Positions 41,030 through 52,967 are shown, counted from the first letter of the stretch. The stretch: 64,000 bases of DNA from Whitmania pigra (GCA_021613335.1 JAJTWR010000044.1:3737501-3801500); one strand, 5' to 3'. A program made the numbers and translations. The notes: generated by a model not told the origin, from the letters alone.

Positions 41030-41580
41030 TAAAATGCAAGCATGTAAATACTAGCGTTCGAGGATTGGGTTTTTTGGTATTTATGCAGATCCATAAGCGA
41101 ATATGCTTACAAAACAAAGTTGAAATCTTAAGGAACATTTCGATGCACATTTACTTGATCAGTCTAAACTTCGTGATTATTTAGTAAAAGAACTCGTACG
41201 GCAATTAAATACTGGAAGGACTTCCGCTTAAGATGACTCGCGATATTTTAAGCACTTATGTTGTTCCACACCTTTTTCGGCTAATAAGGTATACATATTT
41301 GGAAAGTAGAAATCTTAACGAACATTTTGATGCACATTTCGTCAGTCTTAAAGTCGTAGTTACTGAGTAAGAAGACTTGCAAAACATTCCATTAATGGAA
41401 GGACTTCCGCTTAAGATGTCTCGCGATATTTTAAGCACTTATGTTGTTCCACATTTTTTTCGGCTAATAAGGTATGCATATTTGGAAAGTAGAAATCTTA
41501 ACGAACATTTTGATGCACATTTCGTCAGTTTTAAAGTCGTAGTTACTGAGTAAAAAAACTTTTGAACGAATTCCTCAAAT
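41030..41580 (+). repeat. Tandem repeat with a 184-bp period
   Basis: Units start at 41213 and 41397 with TGGAAGGACTTCCGCTTAAG and are nearly identical through TCGCGATATTTTAAGCAC, TTATGTTGTTCCACA, CGGCTAATAAGGTAT and GATGCACATTTCGTCAG. A diverged, partial unit precedes them (41120-41200: AAATCTTAAGGAACATTT, GATGCACATTT). The unit does not encode a protein. GGAAGGACTTCC is itself a short palindrome. Confidence 0.88.
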
Positions 41581-41779
41581 TTCTAATAACTTCAAAAATT
41601 TTAAAATCTTCCGTCAATTGATTTATAAACATTTTTGAAAAGCATTTTCCAAATATTATAATTTGAAATTTCGCATTAGAAATTAAATTTAAGTGTCTGC
41701 TAACTTCAGGTTTTTACCATTATATAAGTGTCTGCTGGCGGAAGACAAGTGATTTGAAGGTCTTCACCTCAACTTCAAC

Positions 41780-43002
41780 ACCAGCAAATTGATCTATAAC
41801 CTGCCTGGACCCATTATGTATACATTCATTATTGAGTAAAGGGCTTGTCGACTTCATCTCACATCATCCCGTGAGAGCTATCTGATCTACTTTAATTGCT
41901 TTTTACCTTGCTTACCGACACTGACACAATTTGCTGCCGCATTGTCACATCACGGTAGCACTAACCACATTCAAAAACGTAAATGCGAAGTCGAAGTGTT
42001 AAATTTGATTAATAAATGTACCAGTAAACCGGCACCTGTTTACTGACGGCTCTGGCTCGCAAGGTAACGAAAACTTAGTGGGCCTTGCCTTTTCCAAGTC
42101 TTCCAAAATCACATGCAATTTAATTTTCATGTTAACAATTCATATCTTAGAACCACTGGAGAATAGCATTAATCCTCATCTATTACTTGGGAGCTGAATA
42201 CACCCTTTGGCGATTTGTTTTGCTATTGTAATCTTATTTTAAAAATTACACTAGTTATATTTTAGGACATTGGAAACACATCATTTTTACATGCAAAAAA
42301 ATTAGAAAAACTGTTGAAGTAATTGCTGGCATGTTTTAAAATACTGTATTCCAAAGATAGCGGATGCCATTTTACAAATATTAAAATTATATAAAAATAT
42401 AATAAAAACAAAATGATATTACATCAAATTATATTTAATTTATTTATTTAATTATATATTTATTTTTTTTTCTAAAAATGTCTGTTAAGACTAAACTGGA
42501 CCTTAGAGTGAAATGTATGAAAAATTAATTATAAAGTTTTGTATCGAGAATCGGTGGTGGTTCTTATTGCGAATTGATAAACATTCTGCTGTTAGTTGGT
42601 TCACGTGCATTTTTTGTTAGCAAACATGTACGTACATATTGCTGCTATCAATATCAATTCTCAATTGCAGTTTGTAAAAAACCTAAAACACGTGCATGTG
42701 CAACTCACTTATTAACTCACATTAATAAATTGCAAGCACATGTTAATATGCAGTCTCCACATTTCTTTTCGGTTATCTTGACGCTTTTTTGCGAACCCCT
42801 AGGCCGGCTACATAATCGGGTTCGACTGTATTATGATTCGGAGTTTTATGCACAGTCAGATCAATCAGTCTACACCAGGTTTCTTCGTTTTTGAACCCAC
42901 CAGTAAATGAGATCTATGCTGGCATAATTGCTAGGCCCAGTGGACATCCGAGGACAGGTTTGACATTGCCGCTATTGTGCCTCTTCATTTGGAACAGGTA
43001 AC
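41780..43002. other. No gene seen
   Basis: The first part ends the repeat that has an inverse partial copy at 34655. The open frame at 42574-42894 has no domain I recognise. Confidence 0.45.
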
Positions 43003-43007
43003 GATTC

Positions 43008-43143
43008 TGTAATGTTGTACCGATATAGAGGTTGACAGACAGGAACGATAGGGGATCTTTGTTTATATGGCGGTGTTGAAGTGCGGAAATTAAAAGGAAC
43101 GGTTGTTGGTTTTCACGAACAAATAAAACGATAGAACATCACA
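43008..43143 (+). repeat. Gypsy-2 5' LTR
   Basis: TGTAATGTTGTACCGATATA to GATAGAACATCACA. Followed by TTGGCGACGAG, the usual Gypsy primer-binding-site position. AATAAAACG near the end is a possible polyadenylation signal. Confidence 0.92.
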
Positions 43144-43302
43144 TTGGCGACGAGAATTTCGAAACGGACCTTCGCAAATAGTTTGCACCAATTTTATCGA
43201 CAAAAATCGGAAGTTTGTTCATTTCCGATAGACGCTGTTGTCTGGCCTCCGAGCGTTATCGAAGTCATCGAAAGCTACTATCGATAACACCATTATCTAA
43301 TC

Positions 43303-44640
43303 CATGGCTGAAGCACTACCAACGTTTCCGTCGTTTGTAGTCGATTCAGACGACTCAGCAGGAGTTTGATTGACAAAATGGGTTTCTCGCTTTCGCAACC
43401 TGATGGTGGCCGTAAATATTGTTGATCGCAAACGTCAAAGAGCTCTCCTACTCCACTACGCGGGTGAGGAAGTCAACGACATCCTTGATACTCTTCCAGA
43501 TGCCGAAGCTGCAGAGGGAGAGAGGATCCGTTCGAAAAGGCTGTCACTGCTCTCAACAAGTTTTTCACACCAAAGCAAAACATCGAATACCAGATCTACA
43601 CGTTTCGACAATCTAAACAACAAACAGATGAACCACTAACAGCCTACTACACCCGTTTGAAACAACTGGCAACCTCATGCTCTTTCGACAATGTTGATCG
43701 TGAGATAAAATCTCAAATCATCCAAGGTTGTTTATCAAGTACACTACGCCGTAAAGCCCTATGCGAACCTGACATGACTCTCACTAAACTCATAGATGTT
43801 GGTCGTAGTTTAGAACTCTCCGATATCCAAGCAAAGAGAATGAGCATGTTAACAAACTGAGTCTGAATCGCAATAAGCAGATTTGCAACAATTCCAAGAA
43901 AACAGCTGACATGAAGTGTCACAACTGTGGTGGCACATGGCCACACGAGGGTGGAAAGACATCGTGTCCGGCGCATGGCAAGTACTGCAATTCGTGCAAA
44001 AAGCCAAATCATTTTGCGTCACAGTGTCGTTCGAAAGATGGTGCATCACAACAGCCGCCACATCAGCGACATCGCGACAGCATATCACATGATAGACCGC
44101 AAAGCCGACTGCCGAAAACCCGTCATGGCAAATACCATCGTGTTCGCCGTGTCAATGCCGACAGCAACGGAAGTTCATCTGACAACAGTGAACATTCATC
44201 TGAGCAGAGTCGTTATGTGTATGCACTGAGCGTTCATTCAAATCGATTGGATACCAAAAGAAATCTACCACACTTCTTAGTGAATGTAAACAACACTACA
44301 ATCGATGTCATCGCAGACTCAGGAGCAAGTGTAAGCATCATGAGCCAACTCGATTTTTCTAAAATTAAACCCGTACCTCAGCTGCACAGCAACTACAAAC
44401 AAGTATTTGCATACTGTTCGCAAAGCCCTCTCAAGGTGCTAGGGACTTTCCGTGCTGTGGTTAGATATAAAGACAGAAAGTCAGACACACTGTTCTACGT
44501 CATTGATAGCAAGGAAGGTTCTCTCCTAAGCTGGGAAGTATCTCAAGCACTACACCTACTGCACGTCGTGAAACCGATTGGTGAACGTACGACATCCACC
44601 GATCAGATCATGACAATCCAGCCGACTATCTATCACGACA
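43303..44640 (+). pseudogene. Gypsy-2 gag and protease region, frameshifted
   Basis: It begins MAEALPTFPSFVVDSDDS and has a stop near 43366; the frame continues as TKWVSRFRNLMVAVNIVDRK and RALLLHYAGEEVNDILDTLP, a Gag capsid motif. After a frame change, TAYYTRLKQLATSCSFDNVD and REIKSQIIQGCLSSTLRRKA follow. Two zinc knuckles are seen near 43915-44030 (CHNCGGTWPH; YCNSCKKPNHFASQC). The protease active site is DVIADSGASVSIMSQ, with D-S-G. The frame ends at 44726 soon after the point where the reverse transcriptase should start. Confidence 0.88.
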
Positions 44641-44647
44641 TCCAACT

Positions 44648-46030
44648 TTGTCAAGTGACCGATCGAGTCATGAAGAACAAATCGCCGAAGAGTACGTCAA
44701 CTACCTCGTGGGTCATGCAGTACTGACTCGCATTGAAATTGCCACTGCGACCGTCAAAGACAAGACACTGCTCGCTGTCATCGATGCAATCCGTACAAAC
44801 GATTGGTCACACATCGCTAACATAAACACTAACGAGTTTGACACGTTCGCTAGAATGCGTGCTGAACTGTGTGTCAGTGGAGAGAATATACTACTAAGCA
44901 ATAGCCGCATAGTTATTCCAGAGTCACTGAGAGAACGTGCAGTCAATCTCGCACATCAAGGACATCAAGGCATTGTCAAAACCAAAGCTTTGATTAGGGA
45001 AAAAGTCTGGTTTCCTGGGATCGACCGTTTGGTGGAAGAACGCATCAAAGCATGCATTGCCCGCCAAATCGCCGTCGCAACCCCGCATCGTGAACCACTA
45101 CAAATGACCCAACTACCGTCATCACCCTGGAGTGAATTGAGTATTGATTTTGCTCAGTTAACAACTGGTGACTACCTACTCGTGGTCATTGATGACTATT
45201 CACGATTTCCTGTGGTTGAAATTGTTCAGTCAACCGCAGCAGCCAGCGTGATACCAAAACTTGATCGCATCCTATCAGAATTTGGTTCGTGTGACATTCT
45301 GAAGTCGGATAATGGACCCCCCTTCAATGGTTTTGAATTCACCCGTTTTGCTGAATATATGGGTTTCAAGCATCGAAAGATAACTCCGCTATGGCAGCGT
45401 GCCAATGGTGAGGTCGAACGATTTGTGAAGACAGTCAAGAAGGTTATCAAGACAGAGCAACTCGAACACAAGAATTGGTGTCAAGAACTGAACATCTTTC
45501 TTCGTCAGTATCGTGCCACGCCTCACAGCACAACTGGTCGTCCTCCTGCGACAATGCTGTTTGGACGTCCCTTCAAAACAACTCTACCATTAACAGAATC
45601 ATCTACAGTCACTGATACACAAGGCGATAGAAAATTTCGTGAGCGAGATGCTCTCATGAAGTCGAAGATGAAGGACTACGCTGACAACAAGTCCTATGTC
45701 AAACCTTCATCAATCAGCGTGGGTGACACGGTCATTGTGAAGCAACCAATCACACACAACAGATCACTCACACCGTACATGCCAGTACCACACACAGTTA
45801 CGTCAAAGAACCACTCGATGATCACTGCTACACGCAACACTGACGGACAATCAGTCACCCGCAACTCGTCACTCTTCAAAGGAATAGATAACCGCTTGTC
45901 TGGTTATGCAGAATTCATGGAACCATCTGAAGACGTGGTGGAAGGTGATGTCACATCCAGTGATGTCATGCCGCAAACTGCTCCGGAAGACACAGCAAGA
46001 TCAGAACGTTGTACGCCGCTCCAAGCGTGA
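44648..46030 (+). pseudogene. Gypsy-2 integrase
   Basis: A 460-codon open frame. The N-terminal EEQIAEEYVNYLVGHAV normally lies after RNase H. The zinc-binding domain shows LAHQGHQGIVKTKALIREK and IKACIAR, where the last cysteine of the HHCC set is replaced by arginine. The catalytic core has WSELSIDFAQL (D), ILKSDNGPPFNG (D) and WQRANGEVERFVKTVKK (E), spaced as in Gypsy integrases. RATPHSTTGRPPATMLFGR follows, then a C-terminal domain with GDTVIVKQP. A final RRSKREHKLPARFADYV phrase lies in another frame just beyond the stop. The core looks intact, but the start codon is only where the deletion left it. Confidence 0.9.
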
Positions 46031-46105
46031 ACATAAACTGCCTGCCCGCTTTGCAGACTATGTTGTGAACTAATATTTGACTAGGTATTCCAAAAAGGGG
46101 AGGGA

Positions 46106-46233
46106 TGTAATGTTGTACCGATATAGAGGTTGACAGACAGGAACGATAGGGGATCTTTGTTTATATGGCGGCGTTGAAGTGAAAAGGAACGGTTGTTGGT
46201 TTTCACGAACAAATAAAACGATAGAACATCACA
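46106..46233 (+). repeat. Gypsy-2 3' LTR
   Basis: Matches the 5' LTR with one substitution and one 8-bp deletion in the comparison I could make by eye. Confidence 0.92.
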
Positions 46234-46266
46234 GATTCAAATGACATCTTTCAAGCCGGAGTCTGG

Positions 46267-46453
46267 GGTGACCCGTCAAAATAGCCCAGCGACAAAATAG
46301 CCCCGTCAAAACATCCCCGTCAATGTATCTTTATAAAAAAAATATTTATATGAGTTGATACATTAACCTATTACTTATTTCAAATTTGATTAAATGAAAT
46401 GAGTTTTATGTTTTGATGGTGCTATTTTGTCGCCGGGCTATTATGACGGGGTG
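46267..46453. mobile_element. MULE-type MITE, copy 2, exact 11-bp duplication
   Basis: CCGGAGTCTGG flanks the element exactly (46256-46266 and 46454-46464). Terminal inverted repeats of about 33 bp: left CCCGTCAAAATAGCCC, AGCGACAAAATAGC; right the complement of CCCGTCATAATAGCCC, GGCGACAAAATAGC. A 9-11-bp duplication is typical of the Mutator superfamily. The 187-bp element is non-coding and shares ends with the transposase relic at 24384. It lies 33 bp right of the Gypsy-2 element. Confidence 0.93.
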
Positions 46454-46714
46454 CCGGAGTCTGGATTACCTCTTTCCTTTTTTCTTTGTTGTTGAAACAG
46501 CCCTTTTGAAGCAGTGGCAGGACAGCACATAAAAGGTGGTAATCTCGGACTGATTTGATAAGTACAGTTACAATTAAATAAATTAATAACTATTTGCCGT
46601 TAATTTAAATTATAATCACGTTAATTAAATTAATTTTTAGACTTTCAAAGGGAGGCTTGTCAAGGTGTAAAAAAGGAACGACCTCTGTGCTAGTTTCTGC
46701 AAACATGGTAGGAA

Positions 46715-46965
46715 GCCAAAAACTCATGCTCTACATTATGAGAAAATCCAAGAATCCTAAGATGCATTAAGCAGACCAAAGTTTTCTCTAGCCAAGAATC
46801 TATTCAATGCGTGAGTGAAAAAGTGGGACAAGGAATAAAGCCAAAAATTCCCGCTCTACACTATAGCAAAATTCCAGAATCCCAGATGCTTTAAGCAGAT
46901 CAAAGTTTTCCATTACGAATGGCCATGATCCTGGATCAATTCAGTGCAAGGGTGGAATAAAAAGT
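46715..46965 (+). repeat. Diverged tandem duplication, unit about 135 bp
   Basis: GCCAAAAACTCATGCTCTAC and GCCAAAAATTCCCGCTCTAC start the two units. AGAATCC, AGATGC, TTAAGCAGA and CAAAGTTTTC recur in order, and both end near a CAATGCGTGAGTG/CAGTGCAAGGGTG phrase. No coding role seen. Confidence 0.75.
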
Positions 46966-47012
46966 TGAAATAGAAAAACTATTTTCCGGAAGTACGCAAA
47001 ACTCCAATAAAA

Positions 47013-47231
47013 TGTCAATTAAATTTAACCAGTAGAATGTGCATAAATGTAGCGATTTGAACAAGATCTGCAAATATAGACTTATTGCAATTCTGCCATA
47101 TTTTTCTAAAATCTTCGATAAGGTCATATATAGTCGAGTTAACAAATTAACCCAATTAATAAGTAACCCATTAAGTAAACCAAGAATAACAAGTATACTC
47201 CAATGTCCATTAAATTTAACCAGTAGAATAA
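47013..47231 (+). pseudogene. Short LINE reverse transcriptase scrap between direct repeats
   Basis: YRLIAILPYFSKIFDKVIYS with RVNKLTQL is the Y-R-P-I-S-x-L-P motif region of a LINE reverse transcriptase. Only about 165 bp are present. Flanking sequences at 47013-47038 and 47204-47229 share AATTAAATTTAACCAGTAGA / CATTAAATTTAACCAGTAGA, a direct repeat of about 26 bp. Confidence 0.65.
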
Positions 47232-47239
47232 CACTTCAA

Positions 47240-49465
47240 AAATGACGGTCATAGATCGTGATCTTCGAATAACTGGCTAAACTTTACGAAAATCACCCAA
47301 GATGGTAAAGCCACCTTCAAAAAGTTTGGAAGTTTCTATTTATTTGCTTGCTGTTTTTTGAGAAAGACATCAAATAAATGAGAAGTCTAACTACCTTGGA
47401 GCTTTATACCATATTATTAGTTTTGAGTACATTTCCTTCTGGCATATTGGGTTTGACGTTGCACTTTGATGTGAGGTTTGAGAATTTTAAATAGGATGAA
47501 CTTAATGAACTTTTGTTTCATCCACCTTATGGAGTTGCCGCTTAGACATTGTGCAAATATATGAGCTAATCCTTTTTCTAACATTTTATTTTTAAATTAC
47601 AACTTCTTAAATTGTTTCTTTTACTAGCTGAATTGTGCGAATTTTCATTTAAATATATTAATATTTATTGGTCGCTCAAAGGCTCCTGTTGCGCCTTGAT
47701 TCTTGTGTGGATGTCCTGAAGAGATTGGTTTTCAGCTGAAGAGCTTAAGCGACGGCTGGGACCGGATATTGGAAAGCAGGTTGTTCTAGATAGAGGGCGA
47801 GGCAATGGAAAAGCCTCGGTTGACAATAGATGACCAGACCGGTTTGCAAAAGTGAATTGTGGAAGATGAGTGAAGGTTATATTTGGCATAACATAATAGA
47901 AATATAAGAAGGATATGATTAAGATACGATAAATAAGTAAAGACGTAAATGATACGTTGATGTATTCATAGCCCTGCACAGGCCTCGGAGCTGTTAATAT
48001 TAGGCTCAATGAGAACATATTTAGCTGTCAATTTGTGTAATTGCTTTGGAAACTCTGAAGGAGTGACAGTAGTCCAGGTCTTGAGAACACTGCGTGCAAG
48101 AGCAAAAGTCACATAAATCGAAAGAAACGACTATATGTCGGATTGCCTTGGTTTACACTGCAAGAAGCTAAAAACAAAAGGGGCAAATCAGAAAGTCTAT
48201 GAGCTCTTTGCTTATTTATTAGATTTACGTGATGTGAACTCGCTTGGCAGATCTTTTTTCATCTCTCCTGATCTACAGACCCATTTTATGTTTCCATTAT
48301 TCAGTCGAAGTACACTCATCTCGTTTCACAACATTCCATTAATCTGCGGAGACTTCAGCACGCCTGTCACGGGCGCCAGAATTCATCATTTTTGGAGTAG
48401 ACAATCAAGTCTCATAGAGGAGTCTCTCCATCACTCACAGGGATTGTTGGGTTTTTAAGACAAGATCTTGGCTTTTTTATAGGGTTCTAGGTTTACTGTT
48501 TGGAAATCTGGGTGTTTTTGGAAAAAACATTTTGAGTAAAAATTCTGTAAGATTCTTTGCATTGTCTTTTTTGAACTTTGATTTTTGAACTCCAGTTGCT
48601 AGTCGTGCTGATCCACATGCTATGATCTGGTACAATCAATCATTTAATGGTGATTGGTTGACAGACATCGAACTAAAGGATTGGATACAGGCAGATGTTG
48701 GGATCTTTTTTTTACATTTTTTGTAAAGTTTGTTCATGTTTATGGAATAACACTAATAAATCAGGTCTGCTGGCAAGCAATCGAAGGCAGAAACAGAGGA
48801 GTTTCCCCCGACTCCTTAAGTTTTCGGTGGGGAGGGGAGCGGGCCGCATGTGGTGATCAGACGGATGTCCCTGTCGGTTTGTCTTGCTGGACTCTTAAAG
48901 CCGTCTATGAGAGGAAAAGGAGTCCTTGATATGTCGGTCACTGCTGCCAGGACTGGAGCGACTGAGAGCTCTCAATGCCTTTTTCTGCACCTGTCTACAC
49001 CTGCAAACTTCGACTATGTAGTGCCTTTTTGGACTTGTAATGGATGATCGCCTACACCCCAGTTTGCCTAAACCGGTCATGAAAGCTCTCAGTGGCTTCT
49101 TCAGAACTGGGCCATATAATTTCTTTGTAGCGTCAGCCGGAGATAAAACTTTGTAACTTTGTAGAACTTGTAACAAGCTGTTAATTCAAGATTACTTTAT
49201 TATTTTTCATAGTCTGATTTTTATTTAAATGAGAATCTATGGCTGTGTATAATACCATGAATCGTAATCATAAAATCATAATAATTGAGAATAAAAGCTG
49301 GTTTAATATGATCTGGGTTTTCTTGGTTTATTTGGTCACTGGCAGCATTGCTCACATCATTCTCCCAAAATATTTCCGACGCAATAAATCCGACCATTAT
49401 CATTTGTATTAAATATTGTTGTAGGACTAAAGAAGCCAAAAGAAAAATGCGTTTCCTGCTGCAAT
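47240..49465. other. No supported gene
   Basis: Several mid-sized open frames (47665-48018 minus, 48135-48458 plus, 48654-48929 plus, 48895-49176 minus) have fairly varied composition, but none shows a domain I can name or a splice structure I can support. They may be worn element sequence. Confidence 0.4.
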
Positions 49466-49466
49466 G

Positions 49467-49735
49467 AGTGTTTTTATTTATTTATTTATTACACAACAAA
49501 TTGAAGGGTCATTCAATGACCACTTACACAAATTTGGGTAAGTTCGACAAATTGTGCGCAAATAAAGTGCAGAAGCAAGTTCTTTAAATCGATAAGTATT
49601 TGTTAAGGTCAGTAGACGAGATGCAAGATTTGAATCGAGATAATGTTGTGGAGTTTATTACATCAAGAGGTAGGGAGTTCCAGGGCTGTTTTATAACACT
49701 TTTATATTGCACAAATCAAAAAATTGCATGTCATA
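49467..49735 (-). mobile_element. CR1-like LINE 3' end, strongly 5'-truncated
   Basis: On the minus strand, PWNSLPLDVINSTTLSRFKS and CISSTDLNKYLSI, then a stop, form the last residues of a CR1/L2-like pol. Noncoding sequence follows, ending in the hairpin GGTCATT-C-AATGACC, then TTGTTGTGTAATAAATAAAT. The tail is TAAA-type. The family is different from 903-2386 but has the same layout of hairpin plus TAAA tail. Confidence 0.82.
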
Positions 49736-49739
49736 ATCG

Positions 49740-50845
49740 TTTGCGAGTTATTTACGTGAAAATATAAAGTGTAAAGGTAAATTTTAACTGCGAAATTCTT
49801 CTTTATTGATTAAATTTTTATTTGACAATTTAGTGCCAATGTATAAAAAACAAATTAATAATTTAATCAATTAAGCTAGGGAAACGTGTCAAATCAAACA
49901 ATATTTTAAATGTTAAAGCTCCATATTCACATAATATTCTGTCTGAAACTACCATTAAAGTTTAATTGAGGTATATGGTTATCAGTTAATGTCCATTTTT
50001 CATAATGGTTTTTTTTTCCAAATTTCGGTCCACAAAAATTCTCTTCGGAACATTTTATCCATCCATAGTCCATAGAAGTTAAAACTGGAGACGTGAAGCG
50101 GCGCTTGGGAGTTACCTCATGCCTTATCTTGAGATAGCTAAAGTGGAAATTTATTCGCGAATAATGTAATATCACAAAATTACCGAATTATTACATTTAG
50201 AGCTGCGAACGATTAAAATTTTCTTGGTCCACCGTGTTCTTATTTTGGAAAGTTTGTACTCTTCCACGACAGACCTACTGCTCCTACTGTAAAGGAGATA
50301 GATACCGTTGACAGCGCTGGAAATAGGCCTAGCCATTTTCTGGTGTATCAACTTTTCTCGACCACTGACAAACCAATCTCCTAGATGGTTAATAGTCTTA
50401 GAAGGAGTAGATTAGTTAGAATGAAACGTTATTGCAGCTGTGCCTCCTCTGCAGTTCCTTATTGGTCTGTTGGAGTATTGCGTCCCTCATGTTCTTGTCG
50501 GTGAGGGATTTGTCGAAACCTCTACCAAGGCTTCTCAGGGGGTTTGTTACGGTCCTCACGAATTTCCCCCCTGAGATATTTCTGAATTTCGCTGGCTTGA
50601 AAACCATTCGACATTTTGGGCCATTTGGGTATTTTGGACAACTCTCTTCCTGTTCATGTGACACCCATGAATTTTTTTGTTGAAAGCGTAGATATACACC
50701 TATACCTTTACCAATGTACGCCTTTGGAAAACAAGACCGACTGTCCTCAGTACGAATAAGGAAAGAGACATCGTGCACCCCATAGCTATTCCAATATCTG
50801 AAGGCGCCCATCTTGTAGTGGGAAATTGGGAGTCTCCCTAATCTT
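49740..50845. other. No supported gene; one unassigned frame
   Basis: A minus-strand frame at 50416-50811 (131 codons; RYWNSYGVHDVSFLIRTEDS, GGKFVRTVTNPLRSLGRGFD) looks protein-like, but I cannot assign it. It could be a worn LINE ORF1 or part of an unknown element. Nothing else seen. Confidence 0.4.
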
Positions 50846-50849
50846 GTAG

Positions 50850-52235
50850 ATTACCATGACATCAGTTCAACATACACAGACGATCCAAGAACCAGCACTG
50901 GATATTGATGCTGTCAGAAGAAACACAGGATAGAACACTGGAGCCATTCCCCCAGATAAACAACCAACGGTTCGTCGTGCATACATTTATTATGGTCCTG
51001 AGGCTAAATCCTGACGAACCTGGCGCCTGAAACGCCCAGACTCGAAATGCTTCGGATCAGCGATATTAATGAATTAATACAATCATTCCCCAACAGCGTT
51101 ATCAAACATTTCAGTTCCAATCAGAGCAACAAACGTCAAGTTGAACACAGCCAACGTTATGCCACTCGAGATTCATGGAGAAGTTACACTAACGATAAGC
51201 AGTCAAGACCTCCGAAGAGAATTCACCTGGACGTTCATAGTGGCAGTCACCACACAACCAATATTAGGGGCTGATTTCTTCATTCATCACCATCTACTTA
51301 TTGACAACCGCCAACTTCTGGACATGCAGACGTCACTCTCCACGGCGATGGTAACAACGGCTGGGGAGATCATCGACCCTGTATTCGACTGTTCAACTGA
51401 CACCCCTCCACTCATCAAGGCATTAATAGAAACGTCACACTGCTCTGGTTGGCCCTTGGCAGATAAATCTCCGTCCACCTTCATCGTCAGCACAGCATAC
51501 AATTGAACTAACATCAAACACGCCAATCTGTTCCCGTTTTCGACAACTCCCACCAGACAAATTTGAGGCCGCTAAGCAAGAATTCGCAATGCTGTTAAAA
51601 GCTGGGATTGTTCGACAATCTAGCAGTTCTTATTCCAGCCCACTACATATGGTTCCCAAAAAAAAAAAATCTCCCTGTGAACTCAACAGTGTCACCAGTG
51701 TCAGATATCTTCTGCCAAGCATTTCTGACGTGACAATCCGACTCAGTAGCAATTCAGCAAATTAGATTTCGTAAGGCATATTACAACATCCACATTCATC
51801 CAGATGACATCCCAAAAACAGCCGTTACAACTCATTTTGGTTTGTTTGAATTTTACTCGCATGCCATTCGGTCTCAGAAATGCATCTCAAACATTCAAAA
51901 GATTCATGGATGCAACTTTTCAAGACTTGCCATTTGTTTGTGGCTGGAGAACAGCCTCCGGATCAACGTCAGTAAATGTATGTTTGCTCAGAACTCTGTT
52001 GTGTTTGTAGGCCATAGACTATCTTCGACTGGAATATAACCACCTGAAGTTAACACAAGCCATCATCGATTTTCCTAAACCGAAAGACTAAACAGGTTTA
52101 CGACGTTTTATTGGCATGATTGGATAATATAGATCATTCATCCCTCACTTTGCCCAGATATCTGCGCCCTTGTATACTTTTATGAGAAGTATAACATTCG
52201 ATTAAAGTCAAGTGTTATCCTGGTTCAGTACTTCA
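50850..52235 (+). mobile_element. Gypsy-1 second copy, truncated and deleted
   Basis: It starts abruptly within the gag end (ATTACCATGACATCAGTTC) and follows Gypsy-1 through protease (51141-51506, near-identical to 20724-21074, with ILGADFFIHHHL) and reverse transcriptase (TRMPFGLRNASQTF). The region from VYIDD to the following LEKNS is deleted, so the catalytic aspartates are lost. It runs to IGMIG and HFAQISAP and then jumps at about 52190 to the last 43 bp of an LTR, ending GTACTTCA. Many lesions are present. No 5' LTR, and no target duplication visible. Confidence 0.88.
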
Positions 52236-52622
52236 AGATAAATATTAATGCGAGAATGAGTTTTATGTCTTGTTCTGCTAGGTCAATGCTGACTTTTTTC
52301 AAGCTGTTCCTAACTAGAAAAAAATTCCGTCAATCAGGGACGGCAAATTGCAAACTATAATTAGCAATTTTACAACTTCCGATTGCCCTGATGTTGGAAT
52401 AAAAAGGAAGTTGCATCAATTATTACAATTGTAGATAACAATATTTAAATATTTTAAGTCATCAAAAAAAGTGATTTGAAATAAAGATAAAAATAACAAA
52501 AGGTGATTTCAAATCTAGATAATAAGATCACGATTTTAAATCAAATAAAAAGGATCTGGAATAATTACCCATAACTGCAGCTGAATAACCAACAGACAAC
52601 TTGCGTAAAATATGTAAAGTTC
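52236..52622. other. No gene seen
   Basis: AT-rich sequence after the Gypsy-1 second copy; nothing recognised. Confidence 0.45.
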
Positions 52623-52967
52623 TCACTTTTGAGTAGCGCCCTGTTCATCTGTATGTGCATGTAGTAGGAGTTGAATATAGTCCTCAACACAATACATTTC
52701 ACTAAATTTTACGGGAATAAACTCTTTTGCCACTGTTTTCATTAAATTTTTTTCTAAATAGCATTGTCCTTTTTTTGCATACCAGGAAAATTTTGATGGA
52801 AATATACAAGTGTCATCATATAACTTCTTGATTTTTTCCTTTACGAAAAATTCTTCCTTTCCTCTGTTACGTATTGCTTGAAAACGGGTGTTGGTTTCTT
52901 TTTTAATCAAATTTTCAATTCCCACATTTTCTGTTGTATCAACGACAATGTGATACGATTTATGCAT
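52623..52967 (-). CDS. Possible small protein, unassigned
   Basis: A 114-codon frame that begins MHKSYHIVVDTTENVGIENL and ends LLLHAHTDEQGATQK. Composition is protein-like: balanced charge, three cysteines, predicted helices, W and Y residues spread along it (FPSKFSWYAKKGQCYLEKNL; EFIPVKFSEMYCVEDYIQLL). No signal peptide or membrane segment. It lies in otherwise empty DNA, 390 bp from the Gypsy-1 second copy. I do not recognise the family. Codon-level conservation in relatives would settle whether it is real. The ATG is the first in frame. Confidence 0.45.
   Translation of the reverse strand: MHKSYHIVVDTTENVGIENLIKKETNTRFQAIRNRGKEEFFVKEKIKKLYDDTCIFPSKFSWYAKKGQCYLEKNLMKTVAKEFIPVKFSEMYCVEDYIQLLLHAHTDEQGATQK

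Larger units (their letters stand above)
43008..46233 (+). mobile_element. Gypsy-2 LTR retrotransposon, reverse transcriptase deleted
   Basis: LTRs at 43008-43143 (136 bp) and 46106-46233 (128 bp; an 8-bp indel at GAAGTGCGGAAATTAAAAGG against GAAGTGAAAAGG) start TGTAATGTTG and end ACATCACA. GATTC is duplicated at 43003-43007 and 46234-46238. The inside has gag with zinc knuckles, protease, then integrase. The reverse transcriptase and RNase H are gone: the protease frame leads within a few codons into sequence that normally follows RNase H. A polypurine tract AAAAAGGGGAGGGA precedes the 3' LTR. Confidence 0.93.

Noticed and set aside
41213..41560. CRISPR-like direct repeats
   Set aside because: Two to three contiguous 184-bp units without spacers in a eukaryotic genome; a plain tandem repeat.
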